Positions 32,573 through 40,440 of a stretch of 43,797 nucleotides of DNA are shown in pieces (positions within the stretch are counted from its first letter, which is position 1; every line of letters begins with the position of its first letter). The notes beneath the pieces were generated by a model, which saw nothing but the letters and a program-made list of their open reading frames with translations, had not been told where the DNA came from and searched no databases. The position numbers were made by a program, and so were the translations under genes. The DNA comes from an uncultured Porphyromonadaceae bacterium (lineage in GTDB: Bacteria; Bacteroidota; Bacteroidia; Bacteroidales; Muribaculaceae). The stretch lies in the NCBI GenBank assembly GCA_947175495.1, contig CAMWNB010000017.1, forward strand, positions 1-43,797. Reading direction: 5' to 3'.

Positions 32573-35350
32573 ATGAGACTAAAACTGTTTCTACTGATGC
32601 TGCTGGCGTCGACATTGGCGATGACAGCACAGACCTCTGCGCTCACAGGCGTGGTGGTCAACGGCACCTCGGGCTCTCCCGTCGGAGGCGTTACCGTGGA
32701 GATTAACGGCGTGAAGGCCGTGACGGGTTTCAACGGCGATTTCAGCCTTAAGGGTCTGAATGCCGGCCCGGCATATGTTGTAATCACCGCCGAGGGCTAC
32801 GAGCCGGTGGGCATGGATGTCCAGGTGAACGGCTCCGAGCTCAACCTCGGCACGGTGAAGATGACGCCCGTAGCCGAGAACGCTGTCGACGAGTACTTCG
32901 GCAACAACGACGACCTTATGTTTGACGAAACGGCTCTCGACGATGAAGAAGGTGTGAGCCAGGGCGTCTCGTCGCTGATGGGCGCCAACGACAACATCTA
33001 CTACAGCACGGCCAGCTACAATTTCGGCCCGATGTACTTCAACTATCGCGGCTACGACAGCCAATACCAGAGCGTATATATCGACGGCGTCAAGTTCAAC
33101 GACCCCATCCGCGGCCGTTTCAACTTCAATTCGCTGCTCGGCATGAGCTCGCGTGCTTTCCGCAACCGCACCAACACTGTGGGCCTTTCGGCTTCCAACT
33201 ACGGTTTCGGCGACATCGCAGGCTCGACCAACTACAACACCACCACCGACCTCTATGCTCCCGGCTTCAACGGCTCCGTGGCATTCTCCAACAGCAGCTA
33301 TCTGCTGCGCGCCATGGTCACGTATTCGTCGGGCGTGAACAAACACGGCTGGGCCTACACCGTCAGCGCCATCGGCCGCTATGCCAAGGAAGGCGTGCAG
33401 CCCGGCACATTCTACAATTCGGGTGGCCTCTTCTTCAGCCTCGAGAAAATTTTCAACGACAACAACAAGCTGACGCTCACCGCATTCGGCGGTCCCACGC
33501 AGCGTGCTACAGGCGGCGCCACCTATCAGGAGGTGTACGACCTCACCGACGACAACCTCTATAACCCCTTCTGGGGCTGGCAGGACGGCAAGAAGCGTTC
33601 CAGCCGCATAACGGAGACATTCGACCCGACCGTGATTCTCAACTGGCTGTGGGGTAAAGGCAACACCACGGTGAACACCGCGGCGGCTTTCCGCTACACG
33701 CACTACACTCGCAGCGCACTGCAGTATTTCAAGGCCAACGACCCCAACCCCACCTACTACCGTTATCTGCCCTCCTACTATCTGGACGACAATGACCAGC
33801 CCACCGAGCAGAGCGAGTACTACACATGGCTGTGGAAGAACGACGATAGCTTCCGCCAGATCAACTGGGACAACCTCTACGGCATCAACCGCCTCAACAA
33901 CATCCAGAACGAGAACCTCAGCGACGCCGACAAGAAAGGCTCGAGCTACATCCTGGAAAACCGCACCAACAATCAGGTGCAGGCCCTGCTCAACAGCTAT
34001 GTGAACACCCGTCTGAGCAATGTGGCATCGCTGCAGGGCGGCGTTGACTTCAACTACACGCGCCAGAGCAATTACAAGACCATCCGCGACCTGCTGGGCG
34101 GCGAGTTCTGGACCGACGTCGATCCCTTCTCCGACCGCGACATCACCATCGCCCCGGACAACCTGCAGAACGACCTCGACAACCCCAACCGCCGTGTGGT
34201 GGTAGGCGACAAGTTCGGCTACGACTACGACTACAACTACATCAACACGGGCCTGTGGGCTCAGACTGTGATCAACCTGCCCAAATGGGACATCAACGTG
34301 GGCGCCCGCATGAACTACACCAACTTCTACCGCGAAGGCTACATGCGCAACGGCCGCGCTCCCGAAGTGGGCGAGAACGGCTCGAAGGGCAAGAGCAAGA
34401 CGCTCGACTTCCTCACCGCAGCTGTTAAGGCCGGCTTCACCTACAAGCTCAACGGCCGCAACCAGTTCGTGGTGCAGGCCGAGTATGGCTCGCGCGCTCC
34501 TCTGGCCGACAACGTGTTCATCGCTCCGCGCGTGAAGAACACCACCATCGCCAACCCCGAGGCTCAGATCGACTTAAGCGTCGACGCATCCTATGTGTGG
34601 AACTACCGCCGCTTCCGCGGTTCTATCACCGGCTTCTACACCAACATGTCGCACGCCGTTGAGCGCACCGGCTTCTACGACGAGCAGTACAACACCTACG
34701 CCATCTACGCCCTCGAAGGCGTGAAGCGCGAGTACAAGGGCGTGGAACTGGGCATGGCCTACAAGATCACTCCCAGCATCACCGCTACCTTCGCAGGCAC
34801 CTACGCCCGCTTCCAGTACAAGAACAATCCTCTGGGCACTCGTTCGTTTGAGAACGGTCTCTATCCCGACGTGTCCAACACCGTTTACCTCAAGAACTAC
34901 TATCTGGGCTCGACGCCTCAGAGCCAGTTCAACGTAGGCATTGACTATGCCGCTCCCAAAAACTGGTTCTTCAACCTGAACGGCACCTGGCAGGGCGACG
35001 CCTATGTGAACCTCTCGCCGGCATACCACGAAGCAATGCCCGGCCTGGCCACGATGTACCCCACGGAGGCTGAAATCCTTGCGAAAATTGAGGAACTTGC
35101 CCACCAGGACAAGCTCGACTCGCACTTCACCCTCAACTTAAGCGTCGGCAAGGCCATCTACCTGCGCAAGGGTCCGAGCCTCAACTTCAACCTCAGCATC
35201 AACAATGTGCTCAACAACCGCGACGTCGTCACCTACGCCTACCAGCAGGGTCGCGTCGACACGAAGAACTACGACCGCAACGCCTACCCCAACCGCTACC
35301 AGTACGCGCAGGGCATCCGTCTGTTCTTCAACTTCGGTGTGCGCTTCTGA
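32573..35350 (+). CDS. TonB-dependent outer-membrane receptor without a SusD partner
   Basis: A 925-residue TonB-dependent transporter. A signal peptide (about 1-20, ending AMTAQ) is followed by a carboxypeptidase-regulatory-like domain (about 22-98: ALTGVVVNGTSGSPVGGVTVEINGVKAVTGFNGDFSLKGL), an acidic linker, a plug (about 120-240, with YFNYRGYDSQYQSVYIDGVKFNDP and GFGDIAGSTNYNT), and a large beta barrel ending with LFFNFGVRF, whose terminal Phe is typical of outer-membrane barrels. It should move a bound ligand into the periplasm using TonB energy. No SusD-like gene follows. Instead, two modular surface lipoproteins come next, 34 bases downstream. This suggests a ligand other than a typical polysaccharide. 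Confidence 0.92.
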   Translation: MRLKLFLLMLLASTLAMTAQTSALTGVVVNGTSGSPVGGVTVEINGVKAVTGFNGDFSLKGLNAGPAYVVITAEGYEPVGMDVQVNGSELNLGTVKMTPVAENAVDEYFGNNDDLMFDETALDDEEGVSQGVSSLMGANDNIYYSTASYNFGPMYFNYRGYDSQYQSVYIDGVKFNDPIRGRFNFNSLLGMSSRAFRNRTNTVGLSASNYGFGDIAGSTNYNTTTDLYAPGFNGSVAFSNSSYLLRAMVTYSSGVNKHGWAYTVSAIGRYAKEGVQPGTFYNSGGLFFSLEKIFNDNNKLTLTAFGGPTQRATGGATYQEVYDLTDDNLYNPFWGWQDGKKRSSRITETFDPTVILNWLWGKGNTTVNTAAAFRYTHYTRSALQYFKANDPNPTYYRYLPSYYLDDNDQPTEQSEYYTWLWKNDDSFRQINWDNLYGINRLNNIQNENLSDADKKGSSYILENRTNNQVQALLNSYVNTRLSNVASLQGGVDFNYTRQSNYKTIRDLLGGEFWTDVDPFSDRDITIAPDNLQNDLDNPNRRVVVGDKFGYDYDYNYINTGLWAQTVINLPKWDINVGARMNYTNFYREGYMRNGRAPEVGENGSKGKSKTLDFLTAAVKAGFTYKLNGRNQFVVQAEYGSRAPLADNVFIAPRVKNTTIANPEAQIDLSVDASYVWNYRRFRGSITGFYTNMSHAVERTGFYDEQYNTYAIYALEGVKREYKGVELGMAYKITPSITATFAGTYARFQYKNNPLGTRSFENGLYPDVSNTVYLKNYYLGSTPQSQFNVGIDYAAPKNWFFNLNGTWQGDAYVNLSPAYHEAMPGLATMYPTEAEILAKIEELAHQDKLDSHFTLNLSVGKAIYLRKGPSLNFNLSINNVLNNRDVVTYAYQQGRVDTKNYDRNAYPNRYQYAQGIRLFFNFGVRF

Positions 35351-35384
35351 TAGATTCTCCTCACACATATATATAATATAAGCA

Positions 35385-37136
35385 ATGAAGAAATCGCTCT
35401 TATATATCGCAGCCGCCGCTCTCAGCTCCGTAGCCCTCGGCGCATGCGACGACGACATGGCCCTGCCGCCCATCGCCGAACCCGAATCGGAATGGGTGGG
35501 TATGGAGAACACAACTGTCGAACAGGTGAAAACCGACTACTGGCAGGACGTCAACAACTACAACACACCCGTCAACCTCAATGAGAACGAGGAAGAAATC
35601 ATCCTCAAGGGACGTGTGATCAGTTCGGACGCCACCGGAAATATCTACAACAACCTTGTGGTGCTCGGCGAAGACGGCTATGCCATGACCATCGCCGCCC
35701 GCACCGAAAGCAGCTCCAAAAAGCTGGCCGACCAGTATCCCTTCGGCTCCGAGGTGTACCTCAATCTGTCGGGTCTCAGCGTGGGCCGCTACGCAGGTCT
35801 CTTCCAGGTGGGCGCCCCCAGCGGCACGGAAATCACCTTCCTCACCAACGCGGTGCTCGTGGAGCATCTGCAGGCCAACAGCATCGGCTATCCCTCGAGC
35901 GTCGAGCCTCTGGTGGTCGACATCGCCACCCTCACCGAGGCCAAAAACTCCACCGAGGGTCTGCGCAAATACATGAGCCAGCTCATCCGCATCGACGGCG
36001 TCACATTCCAGAACGCCGGCAAGCCCTTCGCTGCCACCGCCACCGAGAACCAGTATGTGACCGATGCTGCCGGTGCCCGTATCAACGTGCGCTGCAGCAA
36101 CCGCGCCACCTGGCACAACGACATCATCCCCGGCGGCGCCGGCTCCGTGGTCGGTATCCTCAGCTATTTCAACAACGACTGGCAGATACTGATGAACGAC
36201 GCAGCCACCGACCTTATCGACTTCGACCCCTCCGCCATTCCCGGCCCCGCTCCTGAGGTTGACCCCGAAGGCGACGGCACCGCCGCTTCGCCCTACAACG
36301 TGGCAGCCGCCCTCAAGGTGATTGCCGCAGGTCCCGCCAGCACCGAGGTGTATGTGAAGGGTATAATCACCAACCTCAGCATCGACACCAGCTACGGCAA
36401 CGCCACCTACGACCTCGTGGACGTGATTGGCGGCGAGAGCGTCAAGGCTTACCGTGGCTACTGGTTCAACGGCGACCGCTTCACCGCTACCGACCAGATG
36501 CAGAACGGCAAGGAAGTCGTCGTGTGCGGCGTGCTTGAGAACTACATGGGCAACACTCCCGAGATAAAGCAAGGCAACAAGGTCGTGAGCTACGACGGCA
36601 AGACCTCCGACGACAGCTCCACGGATCCCACGCCCGACCCCACTCCTTCCGACGCCATCTACTCGGAGACCTTCCAGGGCGGCACGCTCGGCGACTTCAC
36701 CGTCGAGAACAAAATCTCCAACGACTACAGCGGCTGGTATGCCAAAACCTCCAACCCTGCCTGCGCCATTGCCAACAGCTACACCAACAGCGTGAATCTC
36801 GAGGCCGAGAGCTGGCTGATCTCGCCTGAAATCGACCTCGCCGGCTGCACCGGCATCAGCATGAGCTTCAAGCAGGGCTTCGGCTTCGACTTCCCCACCG
36901 AACAGGACGAATTTTATGTGGTGAAAGTGCAGGCCGACGGCGGCGACTGGACCGACCTCACATGCACGGTGTTCCCCGAAAAGGGCAGCGGCAACTGGAC
37001 CAGCATGGGCGAGAACAAGTTTGACTTCGACGCTTATGCCGGCAAGAAAATCCGCGTGGCCTTCGTCTACAAGAACGACGGCACCAAGAGCCGCGCATGG
37101 GAGATCCAGGACTTCCTCGTGACGGCTTCCAAGTAA
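35385..37136 (+). CDS. modular surface lipoprotein: DUF5689-like, OB-fold-like, choice-of-anchor-J-like
   Basis: A 583-residue lipoprotein. The lipobox LGAC places the lipidated Cys at 21, and the following DDD is an acidic lipoprotein-export signal, predicting exposure on the cell surface. Residues of about 43-282 are DUF5689-like (TVEQVKTDYWQ, IILKGRVISSDATGNIYNNLVV, MSQLIRIDGVTFQN, GSVVGILSYFNNDWQILM). Residues of about 300-404 are OB-fold-like (ASPYNVAAALKVIAAG, VYVKGIITNLSID, VVVCGVLENYMG). A DPTPDPTP linker leads to a choice-of-anchor-J-like jelly-roll domain (428-582). That last domain is nearly identical to one in the next gene. I infer ligand capture for the upstream TonB receptor. 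Confidence 0.82.
   Translation: MKKSLLYIAAAALSSVALGACDDDMALPPIAEPESEWVGMENTTVEQVKTDYWQDVNNYNTPVNLNENEEEIILKGRVISSDATGNIYNNLVVLGEDGYAMTIAARTESSSKKLADQYPFGSEVYLNLSGLSVGRYAGLFQVGAPSGTEITFLTNAVLVEHLQANSIGYPSSVEPLVVDIATLTEAKNSTEGLRKYMSQLIRIDGVTFQNAGKPFAATATENQYVTDAAGARINVRCSNRATWHNDIIPGGAGSVVGILSYFNNDWQILMNDAATDLIDFDPSAIPGPAPEVDPEGDGTAASPYNVAAALKVIAAGPASTEVYVKGIITNLSIDTSYGNATYDLVDVIGGESVKAYRGYWFNGDRFTATDQMQNGKEVVVCGVLENYMGNTPEIKQGNKVVSYDGKTSDDSSTDPTPDPTPSDAIYSETFQGGTLGDFTVENKISNDYSGWYAKTSNPACAIANSYTNSVNLEAESWLISPEIDLAGCTGISMSFKQGFGFDFPTEQDEFYVVKVQADGGDWTDLTCTVFPEKGSGNWTSMGENKFDFDAYAGKKIRVAFVYKNDGTKSRAWEIQDFLVTASK
36915..36961 (+). repeat. 47-bp block identical to 39218-39264
   Basis: Within the choice-of-anchor-J-like domain, 47 bases are identical to 39218-39264 in the next gene. 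The surrounding about 460 bases (36666-37130 and 38964-39430) are also very similar. This points to domain duplication with recent exchange. Confidence 0.85.
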
Positions 37137-37177
37137 AACGAAACCTCATTGTGAACAAAACAGCAATCACATCGAAT

Positions 37178-39937
37178 ATGAACAAGATAAAATCATACGC
37201 AAAGGCATTCGCCGTAGCTGCAGTCGCCGCAATGGGTTTCACCGCCTGTCAGGACGACTTCGACACCCCGAATCTGCCCGTGCCCGAAGCCACCAAGCAG
37301 GCCAACTACACGCTTGCCCAGGTGAAGGCCCTCTACTGGCAGGAAGAAGCCAACTATGCCCACACCGTGACCGAGTGGGGCGACCTGCAGGAGCATAAAG
37401 CCGACTCCGCTGCCGCTCTCAACACCGACCTGCCTCGCCTGCAGGCCGGCGAGCACATCGTCGTGAAAGGTCGCGTCGTAAGTTCCGACGAGGCCGGCAA
37501 CGTGTTCAAGAGCCTCGTCATCGACGACGGCACCGCGGCCCTTCCTTTCAGCATCAACCGCTACAACCTGTATCTGAACTACCGTGTGGGCCAGGAAATC
37601 GTCATCGACCTCACCGGCATGGACATCGGCAAATACAATGGCTACATGCAGGTGGGCAAAATGGACTTCTACGAGGCCGGCAACGCCTGGGAAGTGTCGT
37701 TCATGGCCCCGGAGACCTTCACACGCGGCTCCGAGCTCAACGGCCTGCCCGATGTGTCGAAAGTCGACACCCTGCAGATCAACAGCTTCGACCAGATACC
37801 CGCCACGCCGGCCGGCCTGCAGACCTACCAGGGCCGCCTCGTGCGCTTCAACAACGTCGAGTGGCAGAACGGCGGTGTGGAGACTTATTCCACCTACCAC
37901 AGCAGCGGCGTGAGCCAGAACATCATCGACGTCAACGGCCAGACCCTGGCAGCACGCACCAGCGGCTACTCCAACTTCTGGAACCAGACGCTGCCCGAAG
38001 GCCGCTGCGACGTGGTCTGCATCCTGGGCTACTACAGCTCGGCATGGCAGCTCACTCTCATCGACGGCAACAGTAGCATGAACATCGGCAATCCCACCGC
38101 CCAGCCCGGCGGCGAGAGCAACCCCTACAGCGTGGCCGAGGCCATCGCCGTGCAGGCAGCCGGCACCGCTCCCGTATCGGCCGTATGGACCGAAGGCTAC
38201 ATCGTCGGCACCGTGGCTCCCGAGGTGGAGGAAGTAAAGACCAACGAAGACATCGAATGGGGCAGCGACCCGATGCTGGCCAACACGGTTGTCATCGGCT
38301 CCAACCCCGACACCAAGGACATCGCCGACGCTATCGTGATCGCCCTGCCCGCCGGCAGCGTGATGCGCGAGTACGTCAACATCCAGGGTCATCCCGAAAA
38401 CTTCGGCAAGAAACTGGCCGTGCGCGGCATCCTGGCCTCCTACATGGGCACCTTCGGCATCACCGGCAACAACGGCACCGCTTCCGAGTTCCATCTCGAG
38501 GGCGTGGAGATTGGCTCCGGCATCCCCGCCGGCAACGGCACGCAGACGTCTCCCTACAACCCCGAGCAGGTAATAGCCGTGAATCCCACGTCTAACACCG
38601 AGGCTCCCGAGGGATATTCCAGCGTATGGGTGAAAGGCTATATCGTAGGCTCCATGCCCGCCGACGGCACCTATATTGACAAGACCATCTTCGGCACTGC
38701 CGCCGAACTCAAGACCAACATCGTGCTGGGTCCGACACCCGACTGCACCGATGCGTCGAAGTGCATCGGCATCCAGCTGCCCAACAACAACATCCGCACG
38801 GCGCTCAACCTCATGGACAACCCCGGCAACCTCGGCAAGGCCGTCAGCGTGCTCGGCGACGTGATGAAGTACTGCGGCGGTCCCGGCGTGAAGAACCTCA
38901 CCAACTATGTGCTCGAGGGCGGCGATCCCACACCCGATCCCGACCCCGTCGGCTCCACGCTCTACAGCGTGAGCTTCCAGGACGGTTCGCTCGGAGCATT
39001 CTCCGTCGAGAACAAGATTGAGAGCACATTCACCGGATGGTACGCCAAGACCTCCACGCCTCCCTGCGCCATGGCCAACAGCTATGTGGGTGGCGTTAAC
39101 GTGGCTGCCGAGAGCTGGCTCATCTCCCCGACCATCAACCTGTCCGCCTGCACCGGCGTCGGCATGAGCGTGAAGATGGGCTGGGGCTTCGACTTCCCCA
39201 CCGCGCAGGACGAATATTATGTGGTGAAAGTGCAGGCCGACGGCGGCGACTGGACCGACCTCACCATCACCAACTTCCCCGCAAAGGGCACAGGCAACTG
39301 GACGAGCATGGCCGAGAACAAGTTCGACATCGCCGCCTACGCCGGCAAGACCATCCGCGTGGCTTTCGTCTACAAGAACGACGGCTCCAAGAGCCGTGCG
39401 TGGGAGCTGCAGGACTTCACCATCACCGGCTCGGGCAATGCCGTCATCGGCGGCACTGTCACTCCCGACCCCGATCCCACTCCTGATCCCGACCCCACAC
39501 CCGATCCGGACCCCACGCCCGGCAGCGACGTGACGGTGAATGCCTCTGATTTCACCATCAGCGGTTCTACCGGCACCGCCACAGCGGGCGCCTATACCCT
39601 CACCCTCGACAAAGCCACCGGCACCACCAATCCTCTGTACCACGCCGGCACAGGCGCCATCCGCCTCTACAACGGCGGCACGCTGACCGTCAAGGGCGCA
39701 GGCATGACCAAGATTGTGATTACGCTGGCCAGCGACGCCGGCTTCCGCTACACCACCTTCACGCCCAGCACCGGCACCATTGAGCCCGCACAGGCCGCCG
39801 GCGACAAGAGTATCACATGGGTGGGCGACGCATCGGAAGTCACTTTCACCGTGGGCGCACAGGCCACGATGGGCTCCGACGGCGAATCTGCCAAGGGCCA
39901 GATCCGCTTCACCGCTGTCGACATCACCGCGAAGTAA
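37178..39937 (+). CDS. large modular surface lipoprotein: DUF5689-like, two OB-fold-like, choice-of-anchor-J-like and C-terminal beta domain
   Basis: A 919-residue lipoprotein. Lipidated Cys24 is followed by QDDFD, an acidic surface-export signal. Modules, by eye: DUF5689-like (about 45-305), OB-fold-like 1 (315-445, SNPYSVAEAIAVQAAG, VWTEGYIVG), OB-fold-like 2 (455-582, VWVKGYIVG, CIGIQLPNNNIRTALNLMDNPGNLG), choice-of-anchor-J-like (594-751), a DPDPTP repeat linker (762-784) and a C-terminal beta domain (785-919) shared with the secreted protein at 15354-16451. Both OB-like modules resemble DUF6359. I chose the ATG at 37178 for its clean signal peptide; upstream in-frame codons lie inside the previous gene. 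It probably acts with the TonB receptor at the surface. Confidence 0.82.
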   Translation: MNKIKSYAKAFAVAAVAAMGFTACQDDFDTPNLPVPEATKQANYTLAQVKALYWQEEANYAHTVTEWGDLQEHKADSAAALNTDLPRLQAGEHIVVKGRVVSSDEAGNVFKSLVIDDGTAALPFSINRYNLYLNYRVGQEIVIDLTGMDIGKYNGYMQVGKMDFYEAGNAWEVSFMAPETFTRGSELNGLPDVSKVDTLQINSFDQIPATPAGLQTYQGRLVRFNNVEWQNGGVETYSTYHSSGVSQNIIDVNGQTLAARTSGYSNFWNQTLPEGRCDVVCILGYYSSAWQLTLIDGNSSMNIGNPTAQPGGESNPYSVAEAIAVQAAGTAPVSAVWTEGYIVGTVAPEVEEVKTNEDIEWGSDPMLANTVVIGSNPDTKDIADAIVIALPAGSVMREYVNIQGHPENFGKKLAVRGILASYMGTFGITGNNGTASEFHLEGVEIGSGIPAGNGTQTSPYNPEQVIAVNPTSNTEAPEGYSSVWVKGYIVGSMPADGTYIDKTIFGTAAELKTNIVLGPTPDCTDASKCIGIQLPNNNIRTALNLMDNPGNLGKAVSVLGDVMKYCGGPGVKNLTNYVLEGGDPTPDPDPVGSTLYSVSFQDGSLGAFSVENKIESTFTGWYAKTSTPPCAMANSYVGGVNVAAESWLISPTINLSACTGVGMSVKMGWGFDFPTAQDEYYVVKVQADGGDWTDLTITNFPAKGTGNWTSMAENKFDIAAYAGKTIRVAFVYKNDGSKSRAWELQDFTITGSGNAVIGGTVTPDPDPTPDPDPTPDPDPTPGSDVTVNASDFTISGSTGTATAGAYTLTLDKATGTTNPLYHAGTGAIRLYNGGTLTVKGAGMTKIVITLASDAGFRYTTFTPSTGTIEPAQAAGDKSITWVGDASEVTFTVGAQATMGSDGESAKGQIRFTAVDITAK
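39218..39264 (+). repeat. 47-bp block identical to 36915-36961
   Basis: Partner of the repeat in the upstream lipoprotein gene, inside the choice-of-anchor-J-like domain. Confidence 0.85.
39464..39525 (+). repeat. tandem DNA repeat encoding a Pro-Asp-Pro-Thr linker
   Basis: Imperfect copies of a GATCCCGACCCCAC-like unit encode the linker DPDPTPDPDPTPDPDPTP between two extracellular domains. Shorter versions occur at 36625-36655 and 38927-38950. Copy number could vary by slippage, altering spacer length. Confidence 0.75.
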
Positions 39938-39956
39938 GAATCCACTCCCCTTATAG

Positions 39957-39993
39957 AAAATCGGCGACTCCATCCGGGTCGCCGATTTTTTTT
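39957..39993 (+). terminator. terminator of the TonB receptor-lipoprotein operon
   Basis: AAAATCGGCGAC (39957-39968) pairs perfectly with GTCGCCGATTTT (39978-39989) and is followed by further T. It lies 20 bases after the lipoprotein stop. Confidence 0.9.
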
Positions 39994-40002
39994 GTAAAAA
40001 AC

Positions 40003-40033
40003 TTGCATAACTAAAATATTAGTTATACCTTTG
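40003..40033 (+). promoter_or_regulatory. blaI promoter
   Basis: TTG (40003-40005), a 20-base spacer and TACCTTTG (40026-40033). The spacer is almost entirely filled by operator-like palindrome 1 (40007-40026). Confidence 0.7.
40007..40026. promoter_or_regulatory. operator-like palindrome 1 for the BlaI-type repressor
   Basis: ATAACTA-AAATAT-TAGTTAT, seven-base arms around a six-base centre, occupies the spacer between -33 and -7. A near-copy follows at 40041-40058. Placement and duplication fit autorepression by the BlaI-type protein encoded at once downstream. Confidence 0.7.
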
Positions 40034-40040
40034 CTGCATC

Positions 40041-40058
40041 AACTAAAAGATTAGTTAT
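40041..40058. promoter_or_regulatory. operator-like palindrome 2 for the BlaI-type repressor
   Basis: AACTA-AAAGAT-TAGTT plus AT repeats the 18-base sequence of palindrome 1 with one mismatch. It lies from just after the predicted transcription start to the first two bases of the start codon. Confidence 0.7.
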
Positions 40059-40437
40059 GGCAAGCAAAACAAAACGACTTACCGAGAAAGAGGCTCCCAT
40101 CATGAGCATGCTCTGGGAGCACGGGCCGATGTTCGTGCGCGAGATGCTGCCGCACTACGACGAGCCGCGCCCGCATGTGAACACCGTGTCGACCATCGTG
40201 CGCATCCTCGAGGACAAGGGCTATGTGGCCCACGAGGCCGTGGGCGGCTCGCACCGCTATTATGCCGTGGCCATGCCCGCCGACTTCCGCGAGCGCTCGC
40301 TGGCGCAAGTGGTGAAAAACTATTTCAACAACAGCTATGCTTCGGCCGTGTCGGCTCTCGTGGAGGAGGAGAAAATCTCCGTCGACGAGCTGCGGCGCAT
40401 CATCGACATGGTGGAGCAACGCAATAAACCCTCTTGA
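40057..40437 (+). CDS. BlaI/MecI-type transcriptional repressor
   Basis: A 126-residue winged-helix repressor of the BlaI/MecI/CopY family. The N-terminal DNA-binding domain (LTEKEAPIMSMLWEHGPMFVREMLPHY, then RPHVNTVSTIVRILEDKGYVAHEAVGGSHRYYAV) is followed by a helical dimerisation part (ERSLAQVVKNYFNNSYASAVSALVEEEKISVDELRRIIDMVEQ). In this family a membrane M56 partner signals proteolytic release of the repressor. That partner is encoded three bases downstream. Two matching palindromes around its own promoter (40007-40058) indicate autoregulation. A beta-lactamase target gene is not present here, so the regulon may be cell-envelope stress. Confidence 0.92.
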   Translation: MASKTKRLTEKEAPIMSMLWEHGPMFVREMLPHYDEPRPHVNTVSTIVRILEDKGYVAHEAVGGSHRYYAVAMPADFRERSLAQVVKNYFNNSYASAVSALVEEEKISVDELRRIIDMVEQRNKPS

Positions 40438-40440
40438 ATC

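Noticed and set aside
39464-39525. CRISPR-like repeat array
   Set aside because: The repeats are short, contiguous and in frame, encoding a Pro-Asp-Thr linker; no spacers or cas genes are present anywhere in the window.
35385-39937. SusD-type glycan-binding lipoprotein as partner of the TonB receptor
   Set aside because: Neither lipoprotein shows SusD-like helical TPR features; both are beta-rich modular proteins with DUF5689-like and OB-like segments. The locus was therefore not called a polysaccharide utilisation locus.
37193-39973. 926-codon open frame on the minus strand
   Set aside because: Exactly antisense to the large lipoprotein. GC-rich third positions remove stop codons from the opposite strand; no promoter, signal or motif supports it.
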